From Bacteroidota bacterium (lineage in GTDB: Bacteria > Bacteroidota > Bacteroidia > Chitinophagales > Chitinophagaceae): DNA of 64,000 nt. The position numbers were made by a program, and so were the translations under genes. Below, one piece after another: positions 9,481-19,891 of the stretch (position 1 is its first letter; every line of letters starts with the position of its first letter). The stretch spans positions 62,001-126,000 of the forward strand of contig VGMN01000002.1 of the NCBI GenBank assembly GCA_016866355.1. The letters are read 5' to 3'. Below the pieces are notes generated by a model. The model searched no databases and had not been told where the DNA came from. It was given only the letters and a program-made list of their open reading frames with translations.

Positions 9481-11121
9481 ATGTCTAAATTCATTTTTGT
9501 GACCGGAGGCGTGACCTCCTCACTTGGTAAAGGAATTGTTGCCGCATCACTGGCTAAGCTACTTCAAGCCAGAGGTCTTCGTGTGACTATTCAAAAGTTT
9601 GATCCTTACATCAATGTTGATCCAGGTACGTTGAATCCCTATGAACATGGGGAGTGTTATGTCACTGAAGATGGAGCAGAAACAGATTTGGACTTGGGTC
9701 ACTATGAGCGATTCCTTAACATACACACTACACAGGCTAATAATGTCACAACTGGTCGTATTTATCAAACAGTCATCAACAAAGAAAGAGAAGGTGCTTT
9801 TTTAGGAAAAACGGTACAAGTGGTGCCGCATATCACTGATGAGATAAAGCGAAGAATGAAATTACTGGGTCAATCAGGAGAATATGATATTATTATAACT
9901 GAAATAGGCGGAACGGTTGGTGATATAGAAAGCTTGCCTTTCGTAGAGGCATTGCGTCAGTTACAATGGGAGCTTCCCGAAGAGGATACCATAGTGGTAC
10001 ATCTGACCTTGATACCCTACCTGAAGGCTGCTAAAGAATTAAAAACAAAACCAACGCAGCATAGTGTGCGTATGTTAAGTGAGGAAGGGGTACATCCTGA
10101 TATTATAGTTTGTAGAACGGAGAAGCCGTTGAACCCAGAGTTAAAAAGAAAAATTGCGCTTTTTTGTAACGTCAAGCCAGAAGCAGTTGTAGAAGCTGCT
10201 GATGCTTCTACTATTTATGAAGTTCCTGTTTTTATGATGCGGGAGGGGTTGGATACAACCGTCTTGAAAAAATTGAATTTAACTGGCACACAGCAGCCTG
10301 ACTTGACTCGTTGGAAAACTTTCTTGGATAAGTTAAAGTATCCAAAGGCAAAAGTGAATATTGGGTTAATTGGAAAATATATTGAGTTACAAGATGCTTA
10401 TAAATCCATTCTAGAATCATTTATTCATGCTGGGGCCATTAATGAGTGTCAGGTACAAGTGATAAATATTCACAGTGAATTTATTACTACAGAAAACGTA
10501 AATGAAAAATTAGCAGGGCTGGATGCACTGTTGGTTGCTCCTGGATTTGGGCATCGTGGTGTTGAAGGCAAAATAGCTGCGGTACAATATGCGAGGGAAA
10601 AAAAGTTGCCCTTTTTTGGAATTTGCTTGGGAATGCAGATGGCAGCTATTGAGTTTGCTCGCAATGTGCTTGGGCTGCGAGAGGCTAATTCTACTGAAAT
10701 GAATCCTGGAACTGCTGACCCAATAATTGATTTGATGGATCAACAAAAGCAAGTAATTGCAAAAGGTGGAACCATGCGTTTGGGTGCCTACCCCTGTGTT
10801 ATTGAAAAAGATTCGTTGGCGTTTCGGATTTATGGAAAAGAAAAAATCTCTGAACGTCATCGCCATCGTTGGGAGTTTAATAACAAATATTTAGCTGACT
10901 TTGAAAAAGCAGGAATGTTGGCAAGCGGTAAAAATCCAGATACAGGGCTAGTCGAGATTATTGAGTTGGCTAATCATCCTTTTTTTATTGGCGTTCAATA
11001 CCATCCAGAATTGAAAAGCACAGTAGAGGAGCCACAACCCATCTTTGTTCATTTTATAAAAGCGGCACTACAACAGGCGCAACAACCATTTAGTAAGTCC
11101 GTTCAGCCACTCCATACTTAA
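9481..11121 (+). CDS. pyrG: CTP synthase
   Basis: MSKFIFVTGGVTSSLGKGIVAASLAKLLQARG; C-terminal GATase FGICLGMQMAAIEFARN; start set at ATG 9481 (the ORF extension uses TTG). Confidence 0.97.
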   Translation: MSKFIFVTGGVTSSLGKGIVAASLAKLLQARGLRVTIQKFDPYINVDPGTLNPYEHGECYVTEDGAETDLDLGHYERFLNIHTTQANNVTTGRIYQTVINKEREGAFLGKTVQVVPHITDEIKRRMKLLGQSGEYDIIITEIGGTVGDIESLPFVEALRQLQWELPEEDTIVVHLTLIPYLKAAKELKTKPTQHSVRMLSEEGVHPDIIVCRTEKPLNPELKRKIALFCNVKPEAVVEAADASTIYEVPVFMMREGLDTTVLKKLNLTGTQQPDLTRWKTFLDKLKYPKAKVNIGLIGKYIELQDAYKSILESFIHAGAINECQVQVINIHSEFITTENVNEKLAGLDALLVAPGFGHRGVEGKIAAVQYAREKKLPFFGICLGMQMAAIEFARNVLGLREANSTEMNPGTADPIIDLMDQQKQVIAKGGTMRLGAYPCVIEKDSLAFRIYGKEKISERHRHRWEFNNKYLADFEKAGMLASGKNPDTGLVEIIELANHPFFIGVQYHPELKSTVEEPQPIFVHFIKAALQQAQQPFSKSVQPLHT

Positions 11122-11180
11122 CTAATGGCCGATGCCACCCCTTATCTTTGTCGGCTCTTATCTCCAAACTTGATTAACCT

Positions 11181-13043
11181 ATGAATTTTGATCGTAATAC
11201 CGTTCTGGGTTTTGTGTTGCTAATAGTGCTGTTCTTTGGGTATTTCTATTATACCAATATGGAGCAGGTCGCTTTTAATAAAGCAAAAGCGCGTCAGCAA
11301 TTTATACAGGACTCCATCGCCAAAGCCAATAGTCCAGTAGTAGATACACTTGCAACGGCCACTGCGGTAGCCAAGACGGATAGTGTTCTTCGTTCCACTG
11401 CGGCCGGATATTTTGTAACTGCGGCACAAGGCGTTGAAGAATTGCAGGTAGTGGAAAATCAAAGAATGAAAGTGGTTTTCACTAACAAAGGCGGACAGAT
11501 TAAATCTGTGACTGTAAAGGAGCACACCCAGTTTGGTGACACTATGCCAGTCACATTAGCTACTACGTCATTTGCTCGATTTGGGTATGCAATCAACACC
11601 GCATTGAATCGTACAGCGTCCACCGCAGCATTGTTTTATGCGTTTCAAGGAATAGAAAAAAAATCAGATGGTTCTCAAGTTATCACCTTTGAATTAGCAG
11701 CTGCTGATACTGCTTATGCTGGTCGCATAAGACATCAGTACACCATCTATCCTGCAGACTACCGTATCAATCTGCAGCTTGAATTTGATTCACCTGCACA
11801 ACTATTTACCCAAGGGCAGGTACCCTTTTTGTGGCAGTATGAAGCCCTGAAGCAGGAATCAGATATTGCTTATGAAAAGCAAAATACACAAGTAGGCTTT
11901 GTGGAGGACGGCGCCTTCGATTATTTTACTATTGGTAATCGTAGCACAGTTGATTTCACAAAGCCTGTAGGGTGGGTAGGGGTCAGACAACGTTTTTTCT
12001 TTGCAGCGATAGAAGCTCCTTCCAATTTCACATCTGGTCAATTAAACTGGATTTTACCCCCAGATTCCACAGGTTCAGTTATCAAAGCTACAGCAGCACT
12101 GAAAATGCAGCTCCCAGCATCCGAACGCGCTACGGTTGGTCTTAAATTTTATTTTGGTCCTGCTGATTATACAGTGCTAAAAAAATATGACAATGAGTTT
12201 GAAAAAATCGTAAATCTTGGGCAAGGGGCCTATACGTTTGTTCGCCCCCTAAACAAATATGTTATTGTACCCATTTTTGATTTTCTTAAAAATATTTCAC
12301 TGGGCAACATCGGATTAGCCATTGCCTTACTCACGCTTTTTATACGTGTGTTGACATCTCCGCTGATTTATTCAAGCTACCTCAGTGGTGCTAAGATGAA
12401 GGCCCTACGCCCCGAGATTGCTAAATTGAAAGAGAAATATGGAGAGGATCAGCAAACAATCAGTATGGAGCAGATGAAACTTTTTCGGGAAGCTGGTGTA
12501 AATCCATTAGGGGGTTGTATTCCTGCCTTGCTTCAGATTCCAATTTTCTTTGCCTTGTTTAGTTTCTTCAATGCTGAAATTGCGCTACGTGGTGCCTCCT
12601 TTTTGTGGGCAAATGATCTCTCTGCTTATGATGCCCCCATTCGTTTTGGTTTTACGATTCCATTGTTTGGCGATCACCTGAGTTTATTCAATTTTTTGGC
12701 CACTGCAACCAGTTTATTAATTTCTGTTTATAGCATGAGTTTAAGTCCGGATCAGAGTAATCCGATGATGAAATATATGCCCTATATTTTCCCTGTATTC
12801 ATGCTCTTTTTCTTTAACAGTTTGCCTGCGGCATTAACTTGGTATTATACTGTTTCCAACCTGATTACATTAGTGCTTCAATTTGTAATACAGAATTATA
12901 TCATCGATCATGACAAGATTCTCCTGCAAATCCAAGAAAATCGTAAAAAGCCAAAGCCCAAATCAATGTGGCAGGAAAAGTTGGAGCAAATGCAAGCGCA
13001 ACAGAAAAAGTTAAAAGATATGCAGGACAAATCCAAACGTTGA
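11181..13043 (+). CDS. yidC: Membrane protein insertase YidC
   Basis: 620 aa; N-terminal MNFDRNTVLGFVLLIVLFFGYFYY, C-terminal 60KD_IMP (SLGNIGLAIALLTLFIRVLTSPL...NPLGGCIPALLQIPIFFALFSFF). Confidence 0.95.
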   Translation: MNFDRNTVLGFVLLIVLFFGYFYYTNMEQVAFNKAKARQQFIQDSIAKANSPVVDTLATATAVAKTDSVLRSTAAGYFVTAAQGVEELQVVENQRMKVVFTNKGGQIKSVTVKEHTQFGDTMPVTLATTSFARFGYAINTALNRTASTAALFYAFQGIEKKSDGSQVITFELAAADTAYAGRIRHQYTIYPADYRINLQLEFDSPAQLFTQGQVPFLWQYEALKQESDIAYEKQNTQVGFVEDGAFDYFTIGNRSTVDFTKPVGWVGVRQRFFFAAIEAPSNFTSGQLNWILPPDSTGSVIKATAALKMQLPASERATVGLKFYFGPADYTVLKKYDNEFEKIVNLGQGAYTFVRPLNKYVIVPIFDFLKNISLGNIGLAIALLTLFIRVLTSPLIYSSYLSGAKMKALRPEIAKLKEKYGEDQQTISMEQMKLFREAGVNPLGGCIPALLQIPIFFALFSFFNAEIALRGASFLWANDLSAYDAPIRFGFTIPLFGDHLSLFNFLATATSLLISVYSMSLSPDQSNPMMKYMPYIFPVFMLFFFNSLPAALTWYYTVSNLITLVLQFVIQNYIIDHDKILLQIQENRKKPKPKSMWQEKLEQMQAQQKKLKDMQDKSKR

Positions 13044-13047
13044 GATA

Positions 13048-13728
13048 ATGTTACGGAGCAGTAACTTTATGCAAATGTTTCGAACCTTTTTACTTTTTTT
13101 AGGAAGTCTTTCTTTTCTGCAAACGTTATATGCCCAACGAAGATTAACGGAAGCCTCCCTTCACTATTCGGTAGAGACTGCTGCTGCTGATAGCAATATA
13201 CAAGGCTTGCTACAAGGGTTTAATTATACCTGTTATATCAAAGGTGTTAATAGTCGTATGGATTTGGAATCGGCAATGGGTAAAGAGAGCACGCTGTTGT
13301 TAGGGAAAACCGGACAAGTGGTATTGCTGAAAGAAGTTGGAGCACAGCATTATATGACCAAGCTAACTTCAGAACAATGGCTGCAGCTGAATCGATTGTT
13401 CGATGAGGCGCAATTGAAATTATTACCTGATACGCTTTTTATTAGCGGCTACCCCTGTAAAAAAGCTATTTTTCAATTTAGCGATGGAACCACACGTGAA
13501 GTATGGTATACAACACAGGTGATTCCAATATACAGGGAGTTCCAACTTTTTGCAAAGAAACTACCTGGTCTATTAGTACAATATGAAACCTTAATCGGCA
13601 AGACTCCAGTAATTTTCAAACTAAAGGAGTTGAGCTACAATCCTGTGCAGGCAGCATTGTTTGACGTCCCGGAAAAGGGATATCGAATCTTAGAATGGGG
13701 CCAAGCTGAAAATGTAAATAGGAATTAA
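13048..13728 (+). CDS. Hypothetical secreted protein
   Basis: 226 aa with N-terminal signal peptide; follows yidC by 4 nt. Confidence 0.65.
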   Translation: MLRSSNFMQMFRTFLLFLGSLSFLQTLYAQRRLTEASLHYSVETAAADSNIQGLLQGFNYTCYIKGVNSRMDLESAMGKESTLLLGKTGQVVLLKEVGAQHYMTKLTSEQWLQLNRLFDEAQLKLLPDTLFISGYPCKKAIFQFSDGTTREVWYTTQVIPIYREFQLFAKKLPGLLVQYETLIGKTPVIFKLKELSYNPVQAALFDVPEKGYRILEWGQAENVNRN

Positions 13729-14087
13729 CGAGGACTGAGTTGCTGGTTGCCAAGTTGGATCTTCACTTTATTAACTAGGGTTGTTTTACGTAAGGGTATC
13801 GATAATTCGTAATTACCCTTTTTGGTGATTACATCCGTATGCAATTGAATTACACGAGGTGTTGGATTCTCTAAAACAACATTTCCTCTAAAATTATATC
13901 CAGATTTTAAAGAGAAGGCACCATTGTAGCTAAGCACTTTGTTGGAGAGTATTTTTTTACCCGCACTGGATGCCCTTTTTTTGCCTAAACCAAGTGAAGC
14001 AAATGAACTGACTACAATCAAAGTAGCCAGACCCATCAACATTGTTTTTTGAACAACCTCTTTAGCTATTTGCATGGAAGTATACAT
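13725..14087 (-). CDS. Hypothetical protein, exported
   Basis: 120 aa; TM/signal segment; TACCTTTG -7-like box on minus strand upstream (caaaggta at about 14096-14103). Confidence 0.55.
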   Translation of the reverse strand: MYTSMQIAKEVVQKTMLMGLATLIVVSSFASLGLGKKRASSAGKKILSNKVLSYNGAFSLKSGYNFRGNVVLENPTPRVIQLHTDVITKKGNYELSIPLRKTTLVNKVKIQLGNQQLSPR

Positions 14088-14219
14088 CTGTTTTACAAAG
14101 GTATCATAATTGGCTAATATTTACAATTATGCAAATTTTAGACTCATCCACAGGTGGGGATAAAATCACTAGTTTTTGGGGCAGTTATAGCTTAAATTGT
14201 TGAATACAAACCATTAATC

Positions 14220-15635
14220 ATGGGTGGCGCCGCAAATGGAAACGATAAAAATGAGCTGGAGGAGCTTCTCCAACATTACGAATTGTTACAGCAAGGTGGG
14301 GTGCATTCCTTTTTGGAGGAAGAGGCCTTTGAACGGGTGATCGAATATTTCCAGCAAAACGAGTTGCCAGATAAAGCTTTAGAAGCCGCTACATTGGCAG
14401 TGGAGCGTTATCCTTATTCTGCTGCTTTATTGATCAGAAAGGCAGACGTCCTGGTCTTGCATCGGAGGTATAAAGAAGCACTACGAATTTTAGATCAAGC
14501 TGAGATTCTAGACAGTAGGGATATCAATATTTACATTTTGAGAACAGATGCTTTTTTGGCGTTGGATAAACCTGAAAAAGCGGTGGCGCTATTAGAGAAA
14601 GCACTGGGGCAATTTGAAGGAGAGGAAAAGGTAGAGTTATTGTTTGAGCTAGCAGATGTTTACGATGACTACGAAGATTTTGATAAGGTTTTCGATTGTC
14701 TAAAAGAGGTATTAACTGTTGATCCCTTAAATGAGGAGGCGCTTTATAAAATTTGCTTTTGGACTGACTTTACTGGAAGAAATGAAGAGGGCATCCGATT
14801 GCACCAACAAATTATAGATGAACACCCCTTTAGTGAATTAGCTTGGTTCAATCTTGGAGCCGCATACCAAGGATTAAAACTATATGAAAAGGCGATTGAT
14901 GCCTATAAGTATGCAGTAGCAATTGAGGATAAGTTTGATTATGCTTATCGTAATATGGGTGATGCATATATCCGACTACATCGTTATAAAGATGCTATTG
15001 AAGTATTAGAGAGAGTGCATGAATTGGCAAAACCTGAAGATGTGATCTATGAGGCCATCGGTTATTGTTATGAGAAACTCAAACAGCCTGCATTGGCTCG
15101 TTTACAGTATCGTAAGGCCTCTCATTTACGCAAGGACGACAGTCGATTATTCTATAAAATTGCCTGTACGTATTACACGGAAGGGCAATGGAGTGCCGCC
15201 TATAAGCAAGTAGAGGTGGCTTTACGAATATTCCGTCTTGATTATGATTTTCAATTGCTGGCTGGACAATGTTGCGAACAGTTATCACGTACGCAGGAGG
15301 CTGTTGAACACTATTTATTAGCCTTGCAAGCAAGGCCAAAAAAGATAGGGGGGTGGGAGTCTTTAATCCATTGTTTGTATGGGGAAGAAGCGTGGGAAGA
15401 AGTATTGTTGCAATCCAATTTAGCCCTCAAGGCTACAAAGGGCAAGGTTATATTTCTATATTACAAGGCGGCTGCCCTTTTTGGAGCCGAGAAAAACAAA
15501 GAGGCACTTCAGCAATTAGAGGAAGCATTGGAAAAAGATCCCCGGCAAGTAAAAAAAATACTTTCATTAAGACCCGCTATCATGCAGCTATCGCAGGTAG
15601 TTGATTTATTGGCAAGATTCAAACGTAAGCGCTGA
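14220..15635 (+). CDS. Tetratricopeptide repeat protein
   Basis: 471 aa; multiple TPRs (AWFNLGAAYQGLKLYEKAIDAYKYAVAIEDKFDYAYRNMGDAYIRLHRYKDAIEVLERV). Confidence 0.9.
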   Translation: MGGAANGNDKNELEELLQHYELLQQGGVHSFLEEEAFERVIEYFQQNELPDKALEAATLAVERYPYSAALLIRKADVLVLHRRYKEALRILDQAEILDSRDINIYILRTDAFLALDKPEKAVALLEKALGQFEGEEKVELLFELADVYDDYEDFDKVFDCLKEVLTVDPLNEEALYKICFWTDFTGRNEEGIRLHQQIIDEHPFSELAWFNLGAAYQGLKLYEKAIDAYKYAVAIEDKFDYAYRNMGDAYIRLHRYKDAIEVLERVHELAKPEDVIYEAIGYCYEKLKQPALARLQYRKASHLRKDDSRLFYKIACTYYTEGQWSAAYKQVEVALRIFRLDYDFQLLAGQCCEQLSRTQEAVEHYLLALQARPKKIGGWESLIHCLYGEEAWEEVLLQSNLALKATKGKVIFLYYKAAALFGAEKNKEALQQLEEALEKDPRQVKKILSLRPAIMQLSQVVDLLARFKRKR

Positions 15636-15695
15636 TCACGTAGTTAGCTTGTTTCCTTGTAAATTTGAGGCTTACATTCCTATAAATACAACTGT

Positions 15696-16460
15696 ATGAA
15701 TTACGAATTAAGTCAGATGCCAGACCGGTTAGTCAAACCACGTCAATCCGGATTAACCATGGTTATGGACAAAGGGCTCAGTACGGAAGAGTCTCGTAAT
15801 TTTATGAGTGTCTCCTATCCACACGTAGATATTGTAAAACTTGGTTTTGGGACCTCTTATGTTTCCCCAAACCTTCGTGAAAAAATTGAACTATACCAGT
15901 CCTATCAAATTCCTGTTTATTTTGGTGGGACCCTCTTTGAGGCTTTTTTAATTCGTAATCAGTTTGAAGACTATGTGCGCATCTGTAAAGATTATGGAAT
16001 CAGTTATATGGAAGTGAGTGACGGTTCCATCACTATTCCGCACACGGAAAAATGCGGATACATAGAAAAGCTAACAAAACACGGAACTGTATTGAGTGAA
16101 GTAGGCAGTAAGGATGCCGCTCATATTATTCCTCCTTACAAGTGGATTGAATTGATGCGTGCTGAATTGAGCGCAGGTTCTCGCTATGTAATTGCAGAAG
16201 CAAGGGAAGCGGGTAATGTAGGAATCTACCGGGGAAGCGGTGAAGTGCGAGAGGGATTGGTACAAGAAATATTGACACAAATTCCAGGCGATCAAATTAT
16301 TTGGGAAGCGCCCCAAAAGGCACAGCAACTTTATTTTATTGAACTATTAGGTTGTAACGCCAACCTGGGAAATATTGCTCCAACAGAGGTTATTCCATTA
16401 GAGGCCATGCGTATTGGTTTGCGGGGAGATACTTTCCATTTTTATCTAGATAAAAAATAA
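15696..16460 (+). CDS. comA: Phosphosulfolactate synthase (ComA family)
   Basis: 254 aa; GLTMVMDKGLS, DIVKLGFGTSYVSPNLREKIELYQSYQIPVYFGGTLFEAF, YMEVSDGSITIPHTEKCGYIEKL, SRYVIAEAREAGNVGIY. Confidence 0.87.
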   Translation: MNYELSQMPDRLVKPRQSGLTMVMDKGLSTEESRNFMSVSYPHVDIVKLGFGTSYVSPNLREKIELYQSYQIPVYFGGTLFEAFLIRNQFEDYVRICKDYGISYMEVSDGSITIPHTEKCGYIEKLTKHGTVLSEVGSKDAAHIIPPYKWIELMRAELSAGSRYVIAEAREAGNVGIYRGSGEVREGLVQEILTQIPGDQIIWEAPQKAQQLYFIELLGCNANLGNIAPTEVIPLEAMRIGLRGDTFHFYLDKK

Positions 16461-16467
16461 AAAGGAT

Positions 16468-17211
16468 ATGCGACTGTTTGGTCTCATTGGCCAACCCTTG
16501 ACACATTCTTTTTCTGCAACCTATTTTGCGGAGAAGTTTGATCGGGAAAAACTGATTGACTGTACCTATCAACTTTTCCCGCTTCAACAGATAGCACAGC
16601 TTCCTGCTTTACTGAAAGCACATCCAACATTGGTAGGTCTAAATGTTACCATCCCTTACAAAGAGGCGGTACTACCTTACCTGACTTCCACTTCCATACC
16701 AGCAGGTCTTGATGCATGCAATTGTATTTTTATTAGCAACGGTAAGTGTGAGGGATATAATACAGACTATATCGGGTTTGAAAAATCCTTGCTGCCACTA
16801 CTGCAGCCGCGTATTCAAGCAGCTATGATTTTTGGAAGTGGTGGGGCCGCTAAAGCGGTTCGGTATGTGCTAAAAAAAATTGGAATTCCTTTTACAGTAG
16901 TTGGACGAACCGAGAAGCCAGGCATTGACAGAACATTTCAATCCCTTACAGAAGCAGATATACAGGCACATCAGTTATTAATCAATACTACTCCATTGGG
17001 TACTTATCCGGCTGTAAACGGTTATCCCCCCATACCCTATGAAGCGGTCGGTGCGGGTCATACACTTTATGATTTGGTATATAATCCTTCACTTACTGCA
17101 TTTCTAAAAAAAGGAGAAGCGCAAGGAGCACGGATAAAAAATGGAATTGAATTATTACAGATTCAGGCTGAAGAAAGTTGGAAAATTTGGAATCAACGAG
17201 ATAAGCGTTGA
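16468..17211 (+). CDS. aroE: Shikimate dehydrogenase
   Basis: FGLIGQPLTHSFSATYF, GLNVTIPYKEAVLPYL, NTDYIGFEKSL, GSGGAAKAVRYVL, LLINTTPLGTYP. Confidence 0.94.
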   Translation: MRLFGLIGQPLTHSFSATYFAEKFDREKLIDCTYQLFPLQQIAQLPALLKAHPTLVGLNVTIPYKEAVLPYLTSTSIPAGLDACNCIFISNGKCEGYNTDYIGFEKSLLPLLQPRIQAAMIFGSGGAAKAVRYVLKKIGIPFTVVGRTEKPGIDRTFQSLTEADIQAHQLLINTTPLGTYPAVNGYPPIPYEAVGAGHTLYDLVYNPSLTAFLKKGEAQGARIKNGIELLQIQAEESWKIWNQRDKR

Positions 17212-17624
17212 AGTGCCGTTTCAGGAAGGCTGGTTACTTTTTTATTTTTATAGTCAAAGCAAATCATTGTAGTTAGCACAATCGCAGCAAGAACGGGCTT
17301 CCCTGATGTTATTTTTTCTATTTTATATAGCAGATCGAAACCTTTGCTGGTGAAGTGCATGGCTTGCACCGCAACAGATAACTGATCTCCAAAAAATAAT
17401 TCACTTCTTATCTCAAGACTCGCTTTTGTGAGCATGAGCGAAGTTGTATCTAATTCCATTTCGGTATATCCCATTTCTTGTAAGTACTGTATTCGCGCTT
17501 CATGTGCATAAACTAGTAGCCTGTCGTTACCCACATGCCCGCCATAGTTAATATCAGTTATTCGGACGGGGAGCTTACAAGTGAATTGAAAGGACGTTGG
17601 GAGTAGTTGTTTTAATGCGTGCAT
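17193..17624 (-). CDS. Acyl-CoA thioesterase, 4HBT hotdog fold
   Basis: 143 aa; VRITDINYGGHVGNDRLLVYAHEARIQYLQEMGY. Confidence 0.83.
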   Translation of the reverse strand: MHALKQLLPTSFQFTCKLPVRITDINYGGHVGNDRLLVYAHEARIQYLQEMGYTEMELDTTSLMLTKASLEIRSELFFGDQLSVAVQAMHFTSKGFDLLYKIEKITSGKPVLAAIVLTTMICFDYKNKKVTSLPETALQRLSR

Positions 17625-17627
17625 CAG

Positions 17628-18224
17628 TTACTTATTTAAGTTGAGATAGCTGATTAGTTTCTCTACGGCTTTTTTTCGGTGGCTATATATATTTTTCTCC
17701 TCCATTGTCATGGAAGCAAAACTCTTGGAGGCACCCGTTGGTATAAAGATGGGATCATATCCAAAGCCATTATCTCCACTACAATGCCAATCTATCATGC
17801 CTTCGCAAATTCCTTCAAACTGATGTTCAATTCCTTTTTCTATGAAAGAAATTACTGTTCTAAATCTGGCTTTTCTGTTTTTATTGGCTGCTAACTCGTT
17901 TAATAATTTAGCGATGTTCTCCGCTGTTTTACCTTGTTCGCCCGCATAACGAGCACTCCGGACACCAGGAGCACCACCCAGTGCAGCTACTTCAAGGCCG
18001 GTATCCTCACTGAAGCAATCAGTTTGTGTAAGATTGAATATGGTGGTGGATTTTTCTCGGGCATTTGCTTCCAATGTATCGTGTGGTTCGGGGATATCAA
18101 TTTCAATACCGGCTTCTCTAAGTGTACAAATTTTATAGGTAGCACCAAGAATAGCGTTTATTTCATTTGCCTTGTGTTGATTATTGGTAGCAAAAATCAA
18201 TTGACGCGCAGCATTAGACATCAA
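17628..18224 (-). CDS. rdgB: XTP/dITP diphosphatase (RdgB/HAM1)
   Basis: IFATNNQHKANEINAIL, DTLEANAREKS, SEDTGLEVAALGGAPGVRSARYAGE, GDNGFGYDPIFIP, SHRKKA. Confidence 0.95.
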   Translation of the reverse strand: MMSNAARQLIFATNNQHKANEINAILGATYKICTLREAGIEIDIPEPHDTLEANAREKSTTIFNLTQTDCFSEDTGLEVAALGGAPGVRSARYAGEQGKTAENIAKLLNELAANKNRKARFRTVISFIEKGIEHQFEGICEGMIDWHCSGDNGFGYDPIFIPTGASKSFASMTMEEKNIYSHRKKAVEKLISYLNLNK

Positions 18225-18729
18225 AGTATTTTTTTAAAGATTGCCAAAGTTTTTCCCTATCTGGTTTAGAAGATTCTATTTCCTGGAGAGCGGGTGCTAG
18301 TAAAAAAGTTGCGGCTTCTAATTTTTGTAATTGATAAGGCGGGAAGTCAATAGGAAGTTGCAGTTGTGTGGGCGTAACTCCAAAAAGTAAAATTAGTTCC
18401 GAAGGAAAAATGGGTTGTAATGTCCGATAGGTTTCAGTAGTGTTTTTTGCATAATTGATCAATGCAATGTCTTCTACGGTTCGCTTACAGGCATTCAGAA
18501 TTTTTGAGAGGTATGTCAATTGCGAATCCGCAAGAAATACCGCATTGGGTTCGTTTACCACTACCAAAATGCTCCGTTTATGCTTTCCAAGAAACTTTAG
18601 TTGATGTTGGGAATCCCTTTTTGTTTCATTTTCAGTGACCTGTAAACTGACTTTATTTTCCACTACCAAGCCCTGTTTATAAAATGCTGCTACAAAGTTG
18701 GGTGTTAGCGCTAGTTGGTTAATTGACAT
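18214..18729 (-). CDS. Hypothetical protein; possibly DNA polymerase III psi (HolD)-like
   Basis: 171 aa; alternating hydrophobic strand/helix pattern (SILVVVNEPNAVFLADSQLTYLSKILNACKRTVEDIALINYAK...ELILLFGVTP); overlaps rdgB start by 11 bp. Confidence 0.5.
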   Translation of the reverse strand: MSINQLALTPNFVAAFYKQGLVVENKVSLQVTENETKRDSQHQLKFLGKHKRSILVVVNEPNAVFLADSQLTYLSKILNACKRTVEDIALINYAKNTTETYRTLQPIFPSELILLFGVTPTQLQLPIDFPPYQLQKLEAATFLLAPALQEIESSKPDREKLWQSLKKYFDV

Positions 18730-18799
18730 GGCGGGGTAAAAATATACTAATGAGTGTTAGTTTTTTTCATTTTCTTTGTCCAGTAAATTTATATGAAAT

Positions 18800-19867
18800 A
18801 TGGCTGTTGCGCTAGATATTCCCATTGTGCCAATTGCACAAAGCAAGTTAAAAGGGTTGTCGTTGGAAAATCTGCCTTTTGGTAAGCACTTCACAGACCA
18901 TATGCTGGAGGCCGATTATGTAGATGGAGAGTGGACATCAGTTACTATACGCCCTTATGAAGCGCTCAAGCTAGAACCTTCTGTAGCAGCATTGCACTAT
19001 GGTCAGGCAATTTTTGAGGGGATTAAAGCTTATAAAGATCAACAAGCCAGGCCGTTCATATTTAGACCTCATGACAATTTTGTTCGTTTTAATATTTCTG
19101 CTGAACGCATGCAGATGCCAACAATACCGGCTTCCATTTTCATGGATGGTATGTTGCAACTAGTAAAATTAGATCAAGATTGGATTCCTGCTTTCCCTGA
19201 TCACTCTCTTTACATCCGTCCATTTATGTTTTCGAGTGATGAAATGATTGGTGTACGCCCTTCAGAATCCTATAAGTTCATGATCATTTTAAGTCCAACT
19301 GGTCCGTATTATAGTGCGCCAATGCGAATTTGGGTAGAGGAGAAATATGTGCGGGCTGTAAGTGGTGGCGTAGGGTATGCAAAGGCGGCAGGTAATTATG
19401 GTGGAGCCATGTATGCAACTGCACAGGCCAAACTAAAGGGTTATGACCAAGTATTATGGACGGACCCCTATGAACACAAATATGTCCAAGAGTGTGGAAC
19501 CATGAATGTTTTCTTTATCATTGGTAACAAGGCCATCACTCCCGGGTTGGAGGAGGGTACTATTTTAGAGGGGGTTACCCGGATGAGTGCCATGACCTTG
19601 TTGGAGGAGATGGGGCTTAAGGTTGAAGAAAGAAAGTTAGGCATGGATGAAGTGCTTGCTGCTTATAAATCAGGAGAACTTCGCGAAGTATTTGGTACAG
19701 GTACCGCAGCAACAGTTTCGTTAATCAAAGAATTATGTTACAAGGAAGAGGTACTGCATTTTGATATCAATAAATGGGAGGTAGCCCCTGCATTAAAAGG
19801 AAAGCTAGCCGCTATCAGAGAAGGGAAAATCGCTGATACACACGGTTGGATGGTTCCAGTGGTATAA
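18800..19867 (+). CDS. ilvE: Branched-chain amino acid aminotransferase
   Basis: 355 aa; HYGQAIFEGIKAY, RPFMFSSDEMIGVRPSESYKFMI, GVGYAKAAGNYGGAM, QECGTMNVFF, EVFGTGTAATVS. Confidence 0.96.
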   Translation: MAVALDIPIVPIAQSKLKGLSLENLPFGKHFTDHMLEADYVDGEWTSVTIRPYEALKLEPSVAALHYGQAIFEGIKAYKDQQARPFIFRPHDNFVRFNISAERMQMPTIPASIFMDGMLQLVKLDQDWIPAFPDHSLYIRPFMFSSDEMIGVRPSESYKFMIILSPTGPYYSAPMRIWVEEKYVRAVSGGVGYAKAAGNYGGAMYATAQAKLKGYDQVLWTDPYEHKYVQECGTMNVFFIIGNKAITPGLEEGTILEGVTRMSAMTLLEEMGLKVEERKLGMDEVLAAYKSGELREVFGTGTAATVSLIKELCYKEEVLHFDINKWEVAPALKGKLAAIREGKIADTHGWMVPVV

Positions 19868-19891
19868 GTTCAATTTGAATAAGTATATTCG

